A stretch of DNA of 64,000 nt from an uncultured Celeribacter sp. Lineage in GTDB: Bacteria > Pseudomonadota > Alphaproteobacteria > Rhodobacterales > Rhodobacteraceae. The notes under the pieces are model-generated. The model saw only the letters and a list, made by a program, of their open reading frames with translations. It ran no database searches and had not been told where the DNA came from. This document shows positions 42,581-50,738 of the stretch, piece after piece (position 1 is the stretch's first letter; each line of letters starts with the position of its first letter). The stretch covers positions 1,283,501 to 1,347,500 of the forward strand of contig NZ_OY780935.1 of the NCBI RefSeq assembly GCF_963675965.1, given 5' to 3'. The position numbers were made by a program, and so were the translations under genes.

Positions 42581-43423
42581 ATGAAACTGTGCTCTTTCAC
42601 CAAAGACGGCGTGTCCTCCTACGGGCTCGTCAACGACAACGGCATCGTCGATCTCGGCAAACGCTTTGACGCACCGACTCTGCGCGACTTCCTCGCCGCG
42701 GGCGACATGGCTGCCGCCGAGAAACTGGTCTCTGCCGATGCAGACTATGCCTTTGACGATGTCAAACACGATCCGGTCATCCCGAACCCGGACAAGATCA
42801 TCTGTGTGGGCCTGAACTACCATGCCCATATCGAGGAAACCGGCCGCGAAGAAACGCCAAACCCGGTGCTTTTCGCGCGGTATCAGGGGTCCCAGATCGG
42901 CCACAACGAAGCGCTGATCAAGCCGCTCGAATCCGACAAGTTCGACTACGAAGGCGAGGTCGCAGTGATCATCGGTAAGGAAGGCCGCCGCATTTCGGAA
43001 GAAGACGCACTGGATTACGTCGCGGGCTACGCCCCCTATAACGACGGCTCGGTGCGAGACTGGCAGAAACACACGCATCAGTTCATGCCGGGCAAAACCT
43101 TTGCCGGCACAGGCGCCTTCGGCCCGTGGATGACCACCGCGGATGAAATCGAGGATTACACCAAGATGCGCCTGCAGACGCGTCTCAATGGCGAAACCGT
43201 GCAGGACACGACGCTCGACATGCTGGTGTGTTCGATCCCGCGCCTGATCGCCTATTGCTCCACCATCCTGCCTCTTCTGCCCGGTGACGTGATCGTCTCC
43301 GGCACGCCGGGCGGCGTCGGCGCGCGCCGCAATCCGCCGCTGTTCATGAAGGACGGCGACGTCTGCGAGGTTGAGGTCTCCGGCGTCGGCGTTCTGTCGA
43401 ACCCGGTGAAAGCAGAAGTCTGA
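42581..43423 (+). CDS. Fumarylacetoacetate hydrolase family protein
   Basis: A 280-residue FAH-family protein: KIICVGLNYHAHIEE, the metal-binding EGEVAVIIGKEGR, YAPYNDGSVRDWQ and VSGTPGGVG. In this operon it should process the ring-cleavage product, by hydrolysis of a vinylogous diketone or isomerisation. Four bp after the hydroxylase gene. The usual MhpC (alpha/beta hydrolase) is absent, so this protein may take that step. Confidence 0.88.
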   Translation: MKLCSFTKDGVSSYGLVNDNGIVDLGKRFDAPTLRDFLAAGDMAAAEKLVSADADYAFDDVKHDPVIPNPDKIICVGLNYHAHIEETGREETPNPVLFARYQGSQIGHNEALIKPLESDKFDYEGEVAVIIGKEGRRISEEDALDYVAGYAPYNDGSVRDWQKHTHQFMPGKTFAGTGAFGPWMTTADEIEDYTKMRLQTRLNGETVQDTTLDMLVCSIPRLIAYCSTILPLLPGDVIVSGTPGGVGARRNPPLFMKDGDVCEVEVSGVGVLSNPVKAEV

Positions 43424-43468
43424 ACACGGCTTCTGGCGCTTCGGCGGGAGCTGTGAAATGGTTTCCAC

Positions 43469-44260
43469 ATGACCGATGATCCTGTCTCGCCAAAACTCCC
43501 GCAAGGCTCCGTACGCTCTCTCGCGCGGGGCCTTGCCATCTTGCGCCATGTCAACAGGGTCGGCGAAGCACGCCCCGGTGAGATTGCCAAGGCCCTCGCC
43601 CTGCCACGCCCGACCGTCTATCGGCTGTTGGAAACACTGGAAGAACTGGGCTATGTGGCATTTTCCGCAACATCCAACTATGTCCGCGTCACCCGCTTTG
43701 CGGCTGCTCTGGGCGATGGAACGGCCCTGACCTCGGAGATCACGCAGGCTGCAGGGCCGATTTTCGGCGCATACGCCAAACGCGTGGTCTGGCCTCTGGA
43801 TTTAAGTATTTACAACAATGCCGCCATGGTCGTTCAGGAAACGACACATGGGCGATCCCCCCTGTCGATCGACCGGGGGATGACCGGCTTTCGGATGCCG
43901 GTGCTGCGCACCTCTGCTGGCCGGGCCTATATTTCCTTCTGCCCGGAAGAAGAACGCATCCTGATCCTCGATCACCTGCGCCGCCTCGATGTCGAAGAAG
44001 ATCGACCGTTTCTCGAAGACCCCATGCTGACGCACCTGATCGAGGAAACGCGCAACCGTGGTTTTGCCGTGCGCGACAGCGGCGAATTTCGTTCCGAAAC
44101 CGCTTCCATCGCCGCTCCAATTCGGTTGCGCGGAGCCGTGCTTGGCTGCATCTCGCTGATCTGGATCCGCAGCGCCATGACCACAGGCCGCGCGCTGGAA
44201 GACTATGGCGCGCCGCTGAATGAAATCGCCGAAAAAATCGCGGCATCACTTCCCGACTAA
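43469..44260 (+). CDS. IclR-family transcriptional regulator (MhpR-like)
   Basis: A 263-residue IclR protein: N-terminal winged helix (VRSLARGLAILRHVNRV, RPTVYRLLETLEELGY) and C-terminal effector domain (RTSAGRAYISFCPEEER). It lies downstream of the aromatic genes on the same strand and is the likely specific regulator; MhpR of E. coli has the same family and role. Its stop overlaps the convergent CMD gene stop by 3 bp. Confidence 0.87.
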   Translation: MTDDPVSPKLPQGSVRSLARGLAILRHVNRVGEARPGEIAKALALPRPTVYRLLETLEELGYVAFSATSNYVRVTRFAAALGDGTALTSEITQAAGPIFGAYAKRVVWPLDLSIYNNAAMVVQETTHGRSPLSIDRGMTGFRMPVLRTSAGRAYISFCPEEERILILDHLRRLDVEEDRPFLEDPMLTHLIEETRNRGFAVRDSGEFRSETASIAAPIRLRGAVLGCISLIWIRSAMTTGRALEDYGAPLNEIAEKIAASLPD

Positions 44261-44802
44261 AGCGGATTCCGTTCGATCTCGGCGGCAATCCTGTCATCAA
44301 CAGGCACGTTGTAGGTCATCAGGATGGTCCCCAGCACAGTGTAGAAACCGACCGTCGCGATGATGTCAAAGACGGCTTTCTGGCCAAACACGTCCGCCAG
44401 ACGGCGCTCCAATGCGGACGACAGCCTTTGTTGGTCGATGATGGCGTCGACAGCTTGAACAAGGAGTGCGTCATCGCCTTCGGGCGCGGCCAGCACGGCC
44501 TTGATACGCACATCATCCATGCCCAGCGCACGGGCACGCGACACGTGATGCGCCCATTCATAGGACGATCCAAGCCGCACCCCCGTGCGGAGAATCACGA
44601 TCTCCGAATTCTGTGGCCCAAGTGTACTGTCCTTGACGATATGGTGGCGCAACGGTGCCCAGGCGCGCAGCAGCGCGGGGTGATGCGCCATGGTGCGATA
44701 CACATTCAAAGCGCCAGCAAAGCCATCGCGCAAATCCGCGATTTCTTCCGGCCAGAGATCGTCTGTCAACGGGGCAATTTTATGTGCGTCTGCATCGGTC
44801 AT
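44257..44802 (-). CDS. Carboxymuconolactone decarboxylase family protein
   Basis: A 181-residue CMD-family protein: RTMAHHPALLRAWAPL, a VILRTGVRLGSSYEWAHHVSRA active-site helix. The usual CxxC of AhpD is absent: the position reads SYEW, so peroxidase activity through cysteines is not expected. Start at 44802 with AAGGA upstream. Divergent from the GST gene around a 25-bp palindrome, so the two share regulation. Confidence 0.85.
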   Translation of the reverse strand: MTDADAHKIAPLTDDLWPEEIADLRDGFAGALNVYRTMAHHPALLRAWAPLRHHIVKDSTLGPQNSEIVILRTGVRLGSSYEWAHHVSRARALGMDDVRIKAVLAAPEGDDALLVQAVDAIIDQQRLSSALERRLADVFGQKAVFDIIATVGFYTVLGTILMTYNVPVDDRIAAEIERNPL

Positions 44803-44864
44803 GTCCGGGTCCTTTTTGCCGCGAGAAAGCCTTGGAAACATCCCCTTGGCCAAACGGGATTTAC

Positions 44865-44889
44865 AAACTGTCCGTATTATGGACAGTTT
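44865..44889. promoter_or_regulatory. 25-bp perfect operator-like palindrome between CMD and GST genes
   Basis: AAACTGTCC (44865-44873) and GGACAGTTT (44881-44889) flank GTATTAT, which contains a TATTAT -10-like box. It lies midway between the divergent gene starts (62 and 64 bp away). The symmetry suits a TetR- or MarR-type dimer that would shut both promoters; no such regulator gene is adjacent. Confidence 0.65.
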
Positions 44890-44952
44890 CCGCGAGCAGG
44901 CTGCACATCAGACCCGGTTCTGGTCATATGGCTGCACGAACAAGAGGAATCT

Positions 44953-45540
44953 ATGAAGCTCTATCACTCCCCCGGATCATGTTCCGAAGGTATCCTGCTC
45001 TTGCTTGAGGCCTGTGGCGCCCCCTACGAAGTGGTGGTCACTGACCTCAAAACGGGTGCGCACCGCGATGCCGACTACCTTGCGCTGAACCCCAAAGGCA
45101 AAGTCCCCGCGCTCATGCTGGCGGACGGAACGGTGCTCACCGAATGGCCCATCATCGCTTATTGGCTTGCCAAAAGCTACCCGGAGGTCCGGCTTCTGCC
45201 CAAGGATCTGGAGGAAGAGATTCAGGTGATGACCCTGACAGAACACATCGTGTCCGGCCTTCACATGCGCGGCTCTGTCTTTGCGATGATGCCGCAGAAA
45301 TTCGTTTCCGATGCCCCGGCACAGGCGGAGCTGAGGCGCCATGGCCAATCTGTCGTTCGAGCTGGCTTCGACGCTTTGGCCCAACGCCTTGCGGATCAAG
45401 ACTGCCTTTTCGACACCTTCTCGATTGCCGATGCCGCCGCTTACTATCTCATTTCATGGAAAGACCGGATCGGCGTCGAACCTCCGGCCGCGCTCGAAGC
45501 CTATTATCAGCGCCTCAGGACACGTTTTCACAAAGAATGA
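44953..45540 (+). CDS. Glutathione S-transferase family protein
   Basis: A 195-residue GST: thioredoxin-like N-terminal domain (MKLYHSPGSCSEGILLLLEA with the catalytic-type Ser/Cys, NPKGKVPALML with the cis-proline, LTEWPIIAYWLA) and an all-helical C-terminal domain. Start at 44953 with GAGGA upstream. Role may be maleylpyruvate-type isomerisation or detoxification of aromatic intermediates; context with CMD supports stress or aromatic turnover. Confidence 0.88.
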   Translation: MKLYHSPGSCSEGILLLLEACGAPYEVVVTDLKTGAHRDADYLALNPKGKVPALMLADGTVLTEWPIIAYWLAKSYPEVRLLPKDLEEEIQVMTLTEHIVSGLHMRGSVFAMMPQKFVSDAPAQAELRRHGQSVVRAGFDALAQRLADQDCLFDTFSIADAAAYYLISWKDRIGVEPPAALEAYYQRLRTRFHKE

Positions 45541-45663
45541 TCCGGTGGCTGCCAAACGCCGCGCAAGGCGGCTTCGTCTTGCGCAACCAGACTTCAAGCC
45601 AAAGAAAAGATATGGTCGCCCCGATGCCAGCGCGGTCAAAACTCGGGCCAGCAAGACAGTTTG

Positions 45664-46992
45664 TCATGGGAGCGCTGATCTTTTTCTTTCCGATTTCCAG
45701 AACATCAACCGGTCTCGTTTTTCAAGACGTTTCAAAGCTTTACGGTCAAACGGGACAAGAAGCCCCGGGCAGGTAAAACAGTCACCACCCATTCCACAGG
45801 CGGCTTCCCAGCACTGCACGGGCTGCACAAAACCAAGCGCAATTCGGGCCAGATTCAGATTGCCAGACCCTTTGATCAGGATCAGCTCATCCGGCTGGGC
45901 GGTTACCTTGATATGTTCGAACACCTCTTGTGGCGTGGCGAAACCAATGATCCGACCGCTTTCGACATCTTCTTTTGCAGGCTTGGCATAGGAGATCTTT
46001 CTCCCGACAAAGATCACCTGATCGGTGATCTCACGCGTGTAGTTCCATGCCCGGCGATATCTTCGCGCGCTGTCCCCCGGATAGTCTGAAATCACCCCAA
46101 GAATAAGCCGCTTACGCGGCGCTTTGGCCTGGGCCAGCATGTCAAAGGCAAGCTCCAGTGTGCCGTTCGGCGCCTTGGCGGTGTCCAAAATGAAGGTCGG
46201 GCCACCCGGCACGCGCACCAGATTGCATCGGCCCTCAACAGGGGCAAATGTCTCGATCTGGCGCGCGATCAACTCAGCCGGCACGCCCAGTTCCAGCGCC
46301 GCCGTCGCAGCCGCAGCCACCGGCATCCAGAATTGCGCCCCGGGAAATTGCGTCTTGACCTCAAGCCGTTGGCCACGCCCGGCAATTGTGAACGACAACA
46401 AGTCCGGGAAAGCCGCATGGACGTTCTCAATACGATAGTCCACATGGGGATTGTCCTTGCCGAAGGTAACAATTCTGGCGCTGCTGCGCGACGCCATCTC
46501 CAGGACCATGTCGTCATCGGCGTTCAGCAGCGCAAATCCCTCGGGGCGCAGCGCCTCCAGCAAGTCACCTTTTTCCCGGGCCACTGCTTCGCGCCCGCGA
46601 AAGGCCGAATAATGCTCGGTTCCGATCATCGTCACGATGGCAACGTCAGGCCGGAACATGTTCGCCATCGGCGCCATATTGCCCTTGCTGCCGACGCCCA
46701 GTTCAGCCACGACGAAGCGCTCGTCAGGCTGATGACGTTTCAGGGTACGTATCAGACTGTTGATCGTATTGTTCAGCATCTGCCGCCGGATCGGCGCATG
46801 CGCCTGCAGAATGTGCGACAGCAGACCGACGGTGGTCGACTTGCCCGAACTGCCGGTCACGGCGACAAAGCACGCCGTGCTGCGCTCCCGTGCCCGGGAT
46901 GCCTGCCGCATCCGCATGCGCCGCTGCGGACCGGTACGAAATCGCTGGATCATATCGCGCACAGGACCACGTGCGCTGTTTTTCTGGCTCAT
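45664..46992 (-). CDS. Orphan Mur-ligase-like protein with C-terminal cysteine cluster
   Basis: A 442-residue protein with the Mur-ligase ATPase domain: P-loop AVTGSSGKSTT (44-54), AELGVGSKGNMA, VTMIGTEHYSAF, and ALLNADDD. A C-terminal ligase domain follows (GGPTFILDTAKAPNGTLELAFDML, ILGVISDYPGDSARRY). The N-terminal substrate domain of MurC-F (about 80-100 residues before the P-loop) is missing; only 43 basic residues precede it. The tail carries Cys394, 399, 405 and 408 (C-x4-C-x5-C-x2-C), a likely metal site. It stands alone, away from any cell-wall operon. Substrate unknown; an amide ligase on a sugar-peptide or a capsule-type polymer is possible. Confidence 0.75.
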   Translation of the reverse strand: MSQKNSARGPVRDMIQRFRTGPQRRMRMRQASRARERSTACFVAVTGSSGKSTTVGLLSHILQAHAPIRRQMLNNTINSLIRTLKRHQPDERFVVAELGVGSKGNMAPMANMFRPDVAIVTMIGTEHYSAFRGREAVAREKGDLLEALRPEGFALLNADDDMVLEMASRSSARIVTFGKDNPHVDYRIENVHAAFPDLLSFTIAGRGQRLEVKTQFPGAQFWMPVAAAATAALELGVPAELIARQIETFAPVEGRCNLVRVPGGPTFILDTAKAPNGTLELAFDMLAQAKAPRKRLILGVISDYPGDSARRYRRAWNYTREITDQVIFVGRKISYAKPAKEDVESGRIIGFATPQEVFEHIKVTAQPDELILIKGSGNLNLARIALGFVQPVQCWEAACGMGGDCFTCPGLLVPFDRKALKRLEKRDRLMFWKSERKRSALP

Positions 46993-47388
46993 ATTTCTTC
47001 CTCTGCCCTTATCGAAACGACCTGAGGGATCGCACCACGGCGTGTCGCCTTGACCTGTGAGATTTCAGACCGTTCCCGGCACAGATGCCGGCGCGCGCCA
47101 ACATCGCTCTCACCGTCACACATCGCATGATGAACCCGCCCTTTTTGATCAAGTCGCCCCCCGGAAACTCTGCCTTGGCATGAATAAATGCCTTGTAGTC
47201 GTCAGGCAGGAAAGCCCCCACCCTGGCCGCGCGCCAAACTCCCTCCGATAACCGATCAAGATCCGGCCTGCCGCCCTTCGAGAGACCTCCGGCGCACTCG
47301 AACATACCAATCAGTGTCACTTGCTGGCCAGTTCGGTACTAGATTAGCAGGTCAGAATTCGAGGTCCAGCCGCAACCAGAGCATTGAT
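46993..47388. other. Region left of the IS element with a doubtful minus-strand ORF
   Basis: 396 bp with no recognisable gene. A 103-codon minus-strand frame (47009-47320, starting MTLIGMFECAGGL) has no domain I know and no good ribosome site. It may be a remnant of a gene broken by insertions in this region. Confidence 0.3.
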
Positions 47389-47413
47389 TGGACCTGTCGT
47401 GGTTTGAAGCCGC
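47389..47413 (+). repeat. Left terminal inverted repeat of the IS3-family element
   Basis: Begins TGGACCTGTCGTGG; matches the reverse complement of 48231-48255 at 17 of 25 positions. Confidence 0.6.
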
Positions 47414-47441
47414 TCCTTTAATAACACTTACTGCACTGACT

Positions 47442-47615
47442 ATGGGACTGAAACGGACAGATGAATTCCTTGCTGATCCGGCGCGGATCGCGCCGACGAG
47501 CGGGCTGACGCGTAAACAGGTCGCCTCTGATTTAGGAATTGGCCTTTCGACACTGAACAAATGGGGGACGGCACATCGTGATACTGATGTCGTGTCGGAC
47601 GCGGCTTCGACATGA
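47442..47615 (+). pseudogene. IS3-family transposase OrfA remnant
   Basis: 58 codons from ATG at 47442. The helix-turn-helix part is intact (MGLKRTDEFLADPARIA, LTRKQVASDLGIG, LNKWGTAHRDTDVV), but the frame ends at 47615 before the leucine zipper of OrfA. The DNA beyond shows a shifted, altered version of the expected continuation up to about 47720, so it has suffered indels. Confidence 0.75.
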
Positions 47616-48217
47616 AAACCGTATTCCCGCAGCGAGAGGAATATTCTAAAAAAGTCGTCATTGATTGCGACATTGGTTCAAGCAAAAAATGGCGACGCAT
47701 TCTTTGCGAGCCAAAAGCCATGAGGTTCCGGTTCATCAAAGAGCCTATCTGCGAATTTACAACCAACCGTATTTGCCAGATTATGGATGTCAACGAACGT
47801 GGTCTGCATGCTTATCGTAGCCGTCCCGCCAGTAGAAGACAGCGAACCGATCTGGTTGTGCTGGCTCATATTCGTGAACAGTTCGCCCTGTCTCTGGGCA
47901 GCTATGGCCGGCCACGCATGACCGAGGAATTGCAAGAGTTGGGCCTGCCAGTCGGCCACCGCCGCATCGGACACTTGATGCGTGATAACGGCTTCAGGGT
48001 ATCGAAGAGCGGCAAGGGCAATTGCTACGACAACGCGGCAGCCGAAACATTCTTCAAGAGCATCAAGGCTGAGCTGATTTGGCGAAGTTCATGGCAAACA
48101 CGCCGAAAGGCCAAAGCGGCCATCTTCAAATACATTAACGGCTTCTACAATCTGCGCCTAAGGCACTCCGCATTGGGCTGGGAAAGCCCAGTCGCTTTCG
48201 AACGGAAAGTGACCTAA
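47612..48217 (+). pseudogene. IS3-family transposase OrfB with deleted catalytic core
   Basis: A 201-codon open frame in which the OrfB N-terminus (MRFRFIKEPICEF, YGRPRMTEELQELG, VGHRRIGHLMRDNGFRV) is joined directly to the end of the integrase domain (GKGNCYDNAAAETFFKSIKAELIW, RHSALGWESPVAF). About 100 residues with the first two acidic residues of the DDE triad are missing; only the final Glu (AETFF) remains. Catalysis is not possible. The first about 35 codons are out-of-frame OrfA DNA. Confidence 0.8.
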
Positions 48218-48230
48218 ACGAGCACTTAGG

Positions 48231-48255
48231 GCCGCACCAAAACGGGAGAGATCCA
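48231..48255 (-). repeat. Right terminal inverted repeat of the IS3-family element
   Basis: Ends GAGATCCA; pairs with 47389-47413 as described for the element. Confidence 0.6.
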
Positions 48256-48309
48256 CACCTATGGTGGGACAGAAGCGGCTGGCGTCTTGCGGTCGCATCT
48301 GTCAGGCGG

Positions 48310-49764
48310 CTACGGCTGATCCAGAGCGCTCTGATGGATTGCCACACCCGGGTCCGAGAAAAGCGCGCCGGGATTGAGGAGGCCGTGCGGATCCAGCTGG
48401 GCTTTCAAGCCGCGCATCAGGGTCAGTTCCTCGGGGGTGCGGCTGCAACCAATCCAACGGGCCTTGATGCGGCCGATCCCGTGCTCTGCGGTCACTGCAC
48501 CGTGCCAGTCGCGCACCAGCTCGTAGATGGCGGACTCGATCCGGTCTTCGGAGATGTCAGAGCCATTATGCGCGACCAGCAAATGGACATTGCCGTCGCC
48601 GATATGACCAACCTTGAGCACGGCGCCGGCCTCAGGCAGGGTGTCAAGCCTTGCGTCGGCGGCCTCACAGAAACGGCCGAGGGCGGACGGCGAAACCCCA
48701 ATGTCGAAATTGATGTGGGGTCCGAAAGCGTCATCCACCTCGCCGACCGCCTCGCGCAATTTCCAAAGCGCCTGCGCCTCGGCACCGGACTTCGCCAAAA
48801 CCCCATCCAGCGCGATGCCCTGTTCAAACAGTTCGGCGAACAAGGCCTCAAGCTCCTCCTCCGCCCGGCCGGTTTCGGCCTCGATTTCGATCAACACGTA
48901 AAAGCCATGTTTGTCCGCAAGCGGCGAACTGGCCAGAGAGGTCTCCCTGCATACAAAATCCCAATAGTCGGGCCACATGCCTTCGAACGCGACAATACGC
49001 CCGCCGAACATGCTCCGTGCGAGGTTCAGGCATTGCAGGGCGGCCGCATGGTCAGGAAGCGCCAGGAGCGCAGTAGCCGCCCCCGGAACTTGGCGATGCA
49101 GCTGAAGCACGGCCCGGGTTACCAGACCAAGCACGCCTTCCGAGCCGATGAACAGGTGTTTCAGATCAAACCCGGTATTGTCTTTGACCGTTTTCGCGAG
49201 GCGGGAGATCACGGACCCGTCCGCCAGCACCGCTTCAAGGCCCAGCACATTGTCGCGTGTCATGCCGCGCTGGAGCACACGGATGCCGCCGGCATTGGTC
49301 GCGATCGTGCCGCCGATCGTCGCCGTGCCACGCGCGCCGATGTCGACGCAGTATTCGAGACCGACGGCGCGCGCCGCCTCCTGCACCGTCTCAAGCGGCG
49401 TGCCGGCCCAAGCAGTCAATGTCATCGCCTCCTCGTCGATCTCGATGACGCCGGTGAGACGTTCCGTCGTGACCGCGACCACGCCCGCCGGACAGCTCGC
49501 GCCGCCGGACAGGCCTGTGCGACCGCCCTGCGGCACGACGCCGATCCCGTGACGATGGCAGATGGCCATGAGCTGCGACATCTCCTCGGTGGAGGCCGGA
49601 CGCAGCACGGCGAGCGGGGGCGTGCCTGCCAGCCCGGACTGATCCGAAGCATAGCGGGCGCAATCTTCGAGTGTCGTAAAAACACCACTTGGGCCAAGCA
49701 TTTCGGTCAGCTCAGAGATTGCCGCTTTGGGTGCACTGTTCGGTTGAATGCCGGTGCTGTCCAT
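48310..49764 (-). CDS. FAD-linked 2-hydroxy-acid dehydrogenase (GlcD/D2HGDH-like)
   Basis: A 484-residue VAO-family flavoprotein: FAD-binding half (PQGGRTGLSGGASC, GTATIGGTIATNAGG, IGSEGVLGLVT) and FAD-oxidase C half ending AEHGIGRIKARW and LKAQLDPHGLLNPG, with HIGDGNVH as the metal/substrate motif. Likely substrates are D-2-hydroxy acids such as glycolate, lactate or 2-hydroxyglutarate. It is divergent from the LysR gene by 48 bp and so is probably part of the ureide-like regulon. Glycolate or ureidoglycolate oxidation would fit but is inference. Confidence 0.87.
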   Translation of the reverse strand: MDSTGIQPNSAPKAAISELTEMLGPSGVFTTLEDCARYASDQSGLAGTPPLAVLRPASTEEMSQLMAICHRHGIGVVPQGGRTGLSGGASCPAGVVAVTTERLTGVIEIDEEAMTLTAWAGTPLETVQEAARAVGLEYCVDIGARGTATIGGTIATNAGGIRVLQRGMTRDNVLGLEAVLADGSVISRLAKTVKDNTGFDLKHLFIGSEGVLGLVTRAVLQLHRQVPGAATALLALPDHAAALQCLNLARSMFGGRIVAFEGMWPDYWDFVCRETSLASSPLADKHGFYVLIEIEAETGRAEEELEALFAELFEQGIALDGVLAKSGAEAQALWKLREAVGEVDDAFGPHINFDIGVSPSALGRFCEAADARLDTLPEAGAVLKVGHIGDGNVHLLVAHNGSDISEDRIESAIYELVRDWHGAVTAEHGIGRIKARWIGCSRTPEELTLMRGLKAQLDPHGLLNPGALFSDPGVAIHQSALDQP

Positions 49765-49812
49765 CTATGATACGCTCCTTGGCGCTGAATTGTTCGATCC
49801 CTGGAGACCCTC

Positions 49813-50733
49813 ATGCCCCCCAGCAAAATTCTCGGGCGACTGCCCGGCCTGCGACATTTCATCGAGGTGGCACAGCTTGGCTCGTTCCGGGCCGCCGCCG
49901 ACAAGCTGCATGTCGCGCCCTCCGCGGTCAGCAAACAGATCAAGAATCTCGAAATAGCGCTCGAAATCGAACTGTTTCGCCGCGACCGGGGCCGGGGCGG
50001 GCTTGAACTCACGGAAGCGGGAGAAATCCTGTTGTTTCGCTGTGCCTCGGTGATCAACGAATTGACCATCGCCCAGGACGAGATCGATCAGTTGCAGGGG
50101 CTGCAGCGCGGTCATCTCCGGCTTGGCGTCAACGAGGTGCTGGCCTCCGATCTGCTGCCCGGTCTTCTGCGGGACATGAGCTACAACCATCCGGGGCTCA
50201 AATTCACCATCTATGTCGAGAACACCCGCGAGATCGTCGACCGGATGCAAGACGGCGATATTGACATCGCCCTGGGCTATAACTTCCCGCCGGCAGCCGA
50301 AATCGAGATCCTGGCAACGCTGAGGCGGCGCACCTATGTGGTCACCTCGCTGGATCATCCGTTGGCGCGGCTGCGTTCCGTACAGCTGACGGATATCGAC
50401 GGTGAGCGGATCATCTTTCCCGATCATTCCGTGCCAATGCGGCAGTTGTTGGAGGATGCGCTGGTGCAGAGCGGCGTGAGTCTGCACGAGGTCATGAGCA
50501 CCAACAGTTTCACCCTCTTGCGACAGATGGTCGAAAGTGGCATGGGCATCGGCATCGTCTTTGGACGGTTCCTGCAGATCCGGCGCGAAGAGATTGCCTT
50601 TGTCAAGCTGACCGACCTGCCGTTCGACAGCCCGCCGGTCGCCTGTTGCCGCATGGCGGGACGGACACCGACGGCCTCTTCGGTCGCTTTTGCTGCCGCG
50701 ATCAAGACCCTGTTCGCCAATTATGGCGGCTGA
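49813..50733 (+). CDS. LysR-family transcriptional regulator
   Basis: A 306-residue LysR protein: LPGLRHFIEVAQLGSFRAAADKLHVAPSAVSKQIKNLE is its N-terminal helix-turn-helix layout (residues about 10-47), followed by an effector domain (LRLGVNEVLASDLLPGLL). Divergent from the FAD dehydrogenase and convergent (6 bp gap) with the ten-gene operon, so it could control both. Confidence 0.88.
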   Translation: MPPSKILGRLPGLRHFIEVAQLGSFRAAADKLHVAPSAVSKQIKNLEIALEIELFRRDRGRGGLELTEAGEILLFRCASVINELTIAQDEIDQLQGLQRGHLRLGVNEVLASDLLPGLLRDMSYNHPGLKFTIYVENTREIVDRMQDGDIDIALGYNFPPAAEIEILATLRRRTYVVTSLDHPLARLRSVQLTDIDGERIIFPDHSVPMRQLLEDALVQSGVSLHEVMSTNSFTLLRQMVESGMGIGIVFGRFLQIRREEIAFVKLTDLPFDSPPVACCRMAGRTPTASSVAFAAAIKTLFANYGG

Positions 50734-50738
50734 GACCT

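Larger units (their letters stand above)
47389..48255 (+). mobile_element. Decayed IS3-family insertion sequence
   Basis: 867 bp bounded by imperfect 25-bp inverted repeats (47389-47413 and 48231-48255, 17 of 25 matching, TGGA at the left and TCCA at the right end). It carries an OrfA start (GLKRTDEF, SGLTRKQVASDLGIGLSTLNKW) and an OrfB with a large internal deletion. Flanking triplets (GAT and CAC) do not match, so no target duplication is preserved. The usual OrfA/OrfB frame overlap is disrupted. Not expected to move on its own. Confidence 0.8.

Noticed and set aside
41192..43549. 785-codon minus-strand frame opposite the hydroxylase and FAH genes
   Set aside because: Very long but spans two clearly real genes of known family on the other strand; composition is antisense-like.
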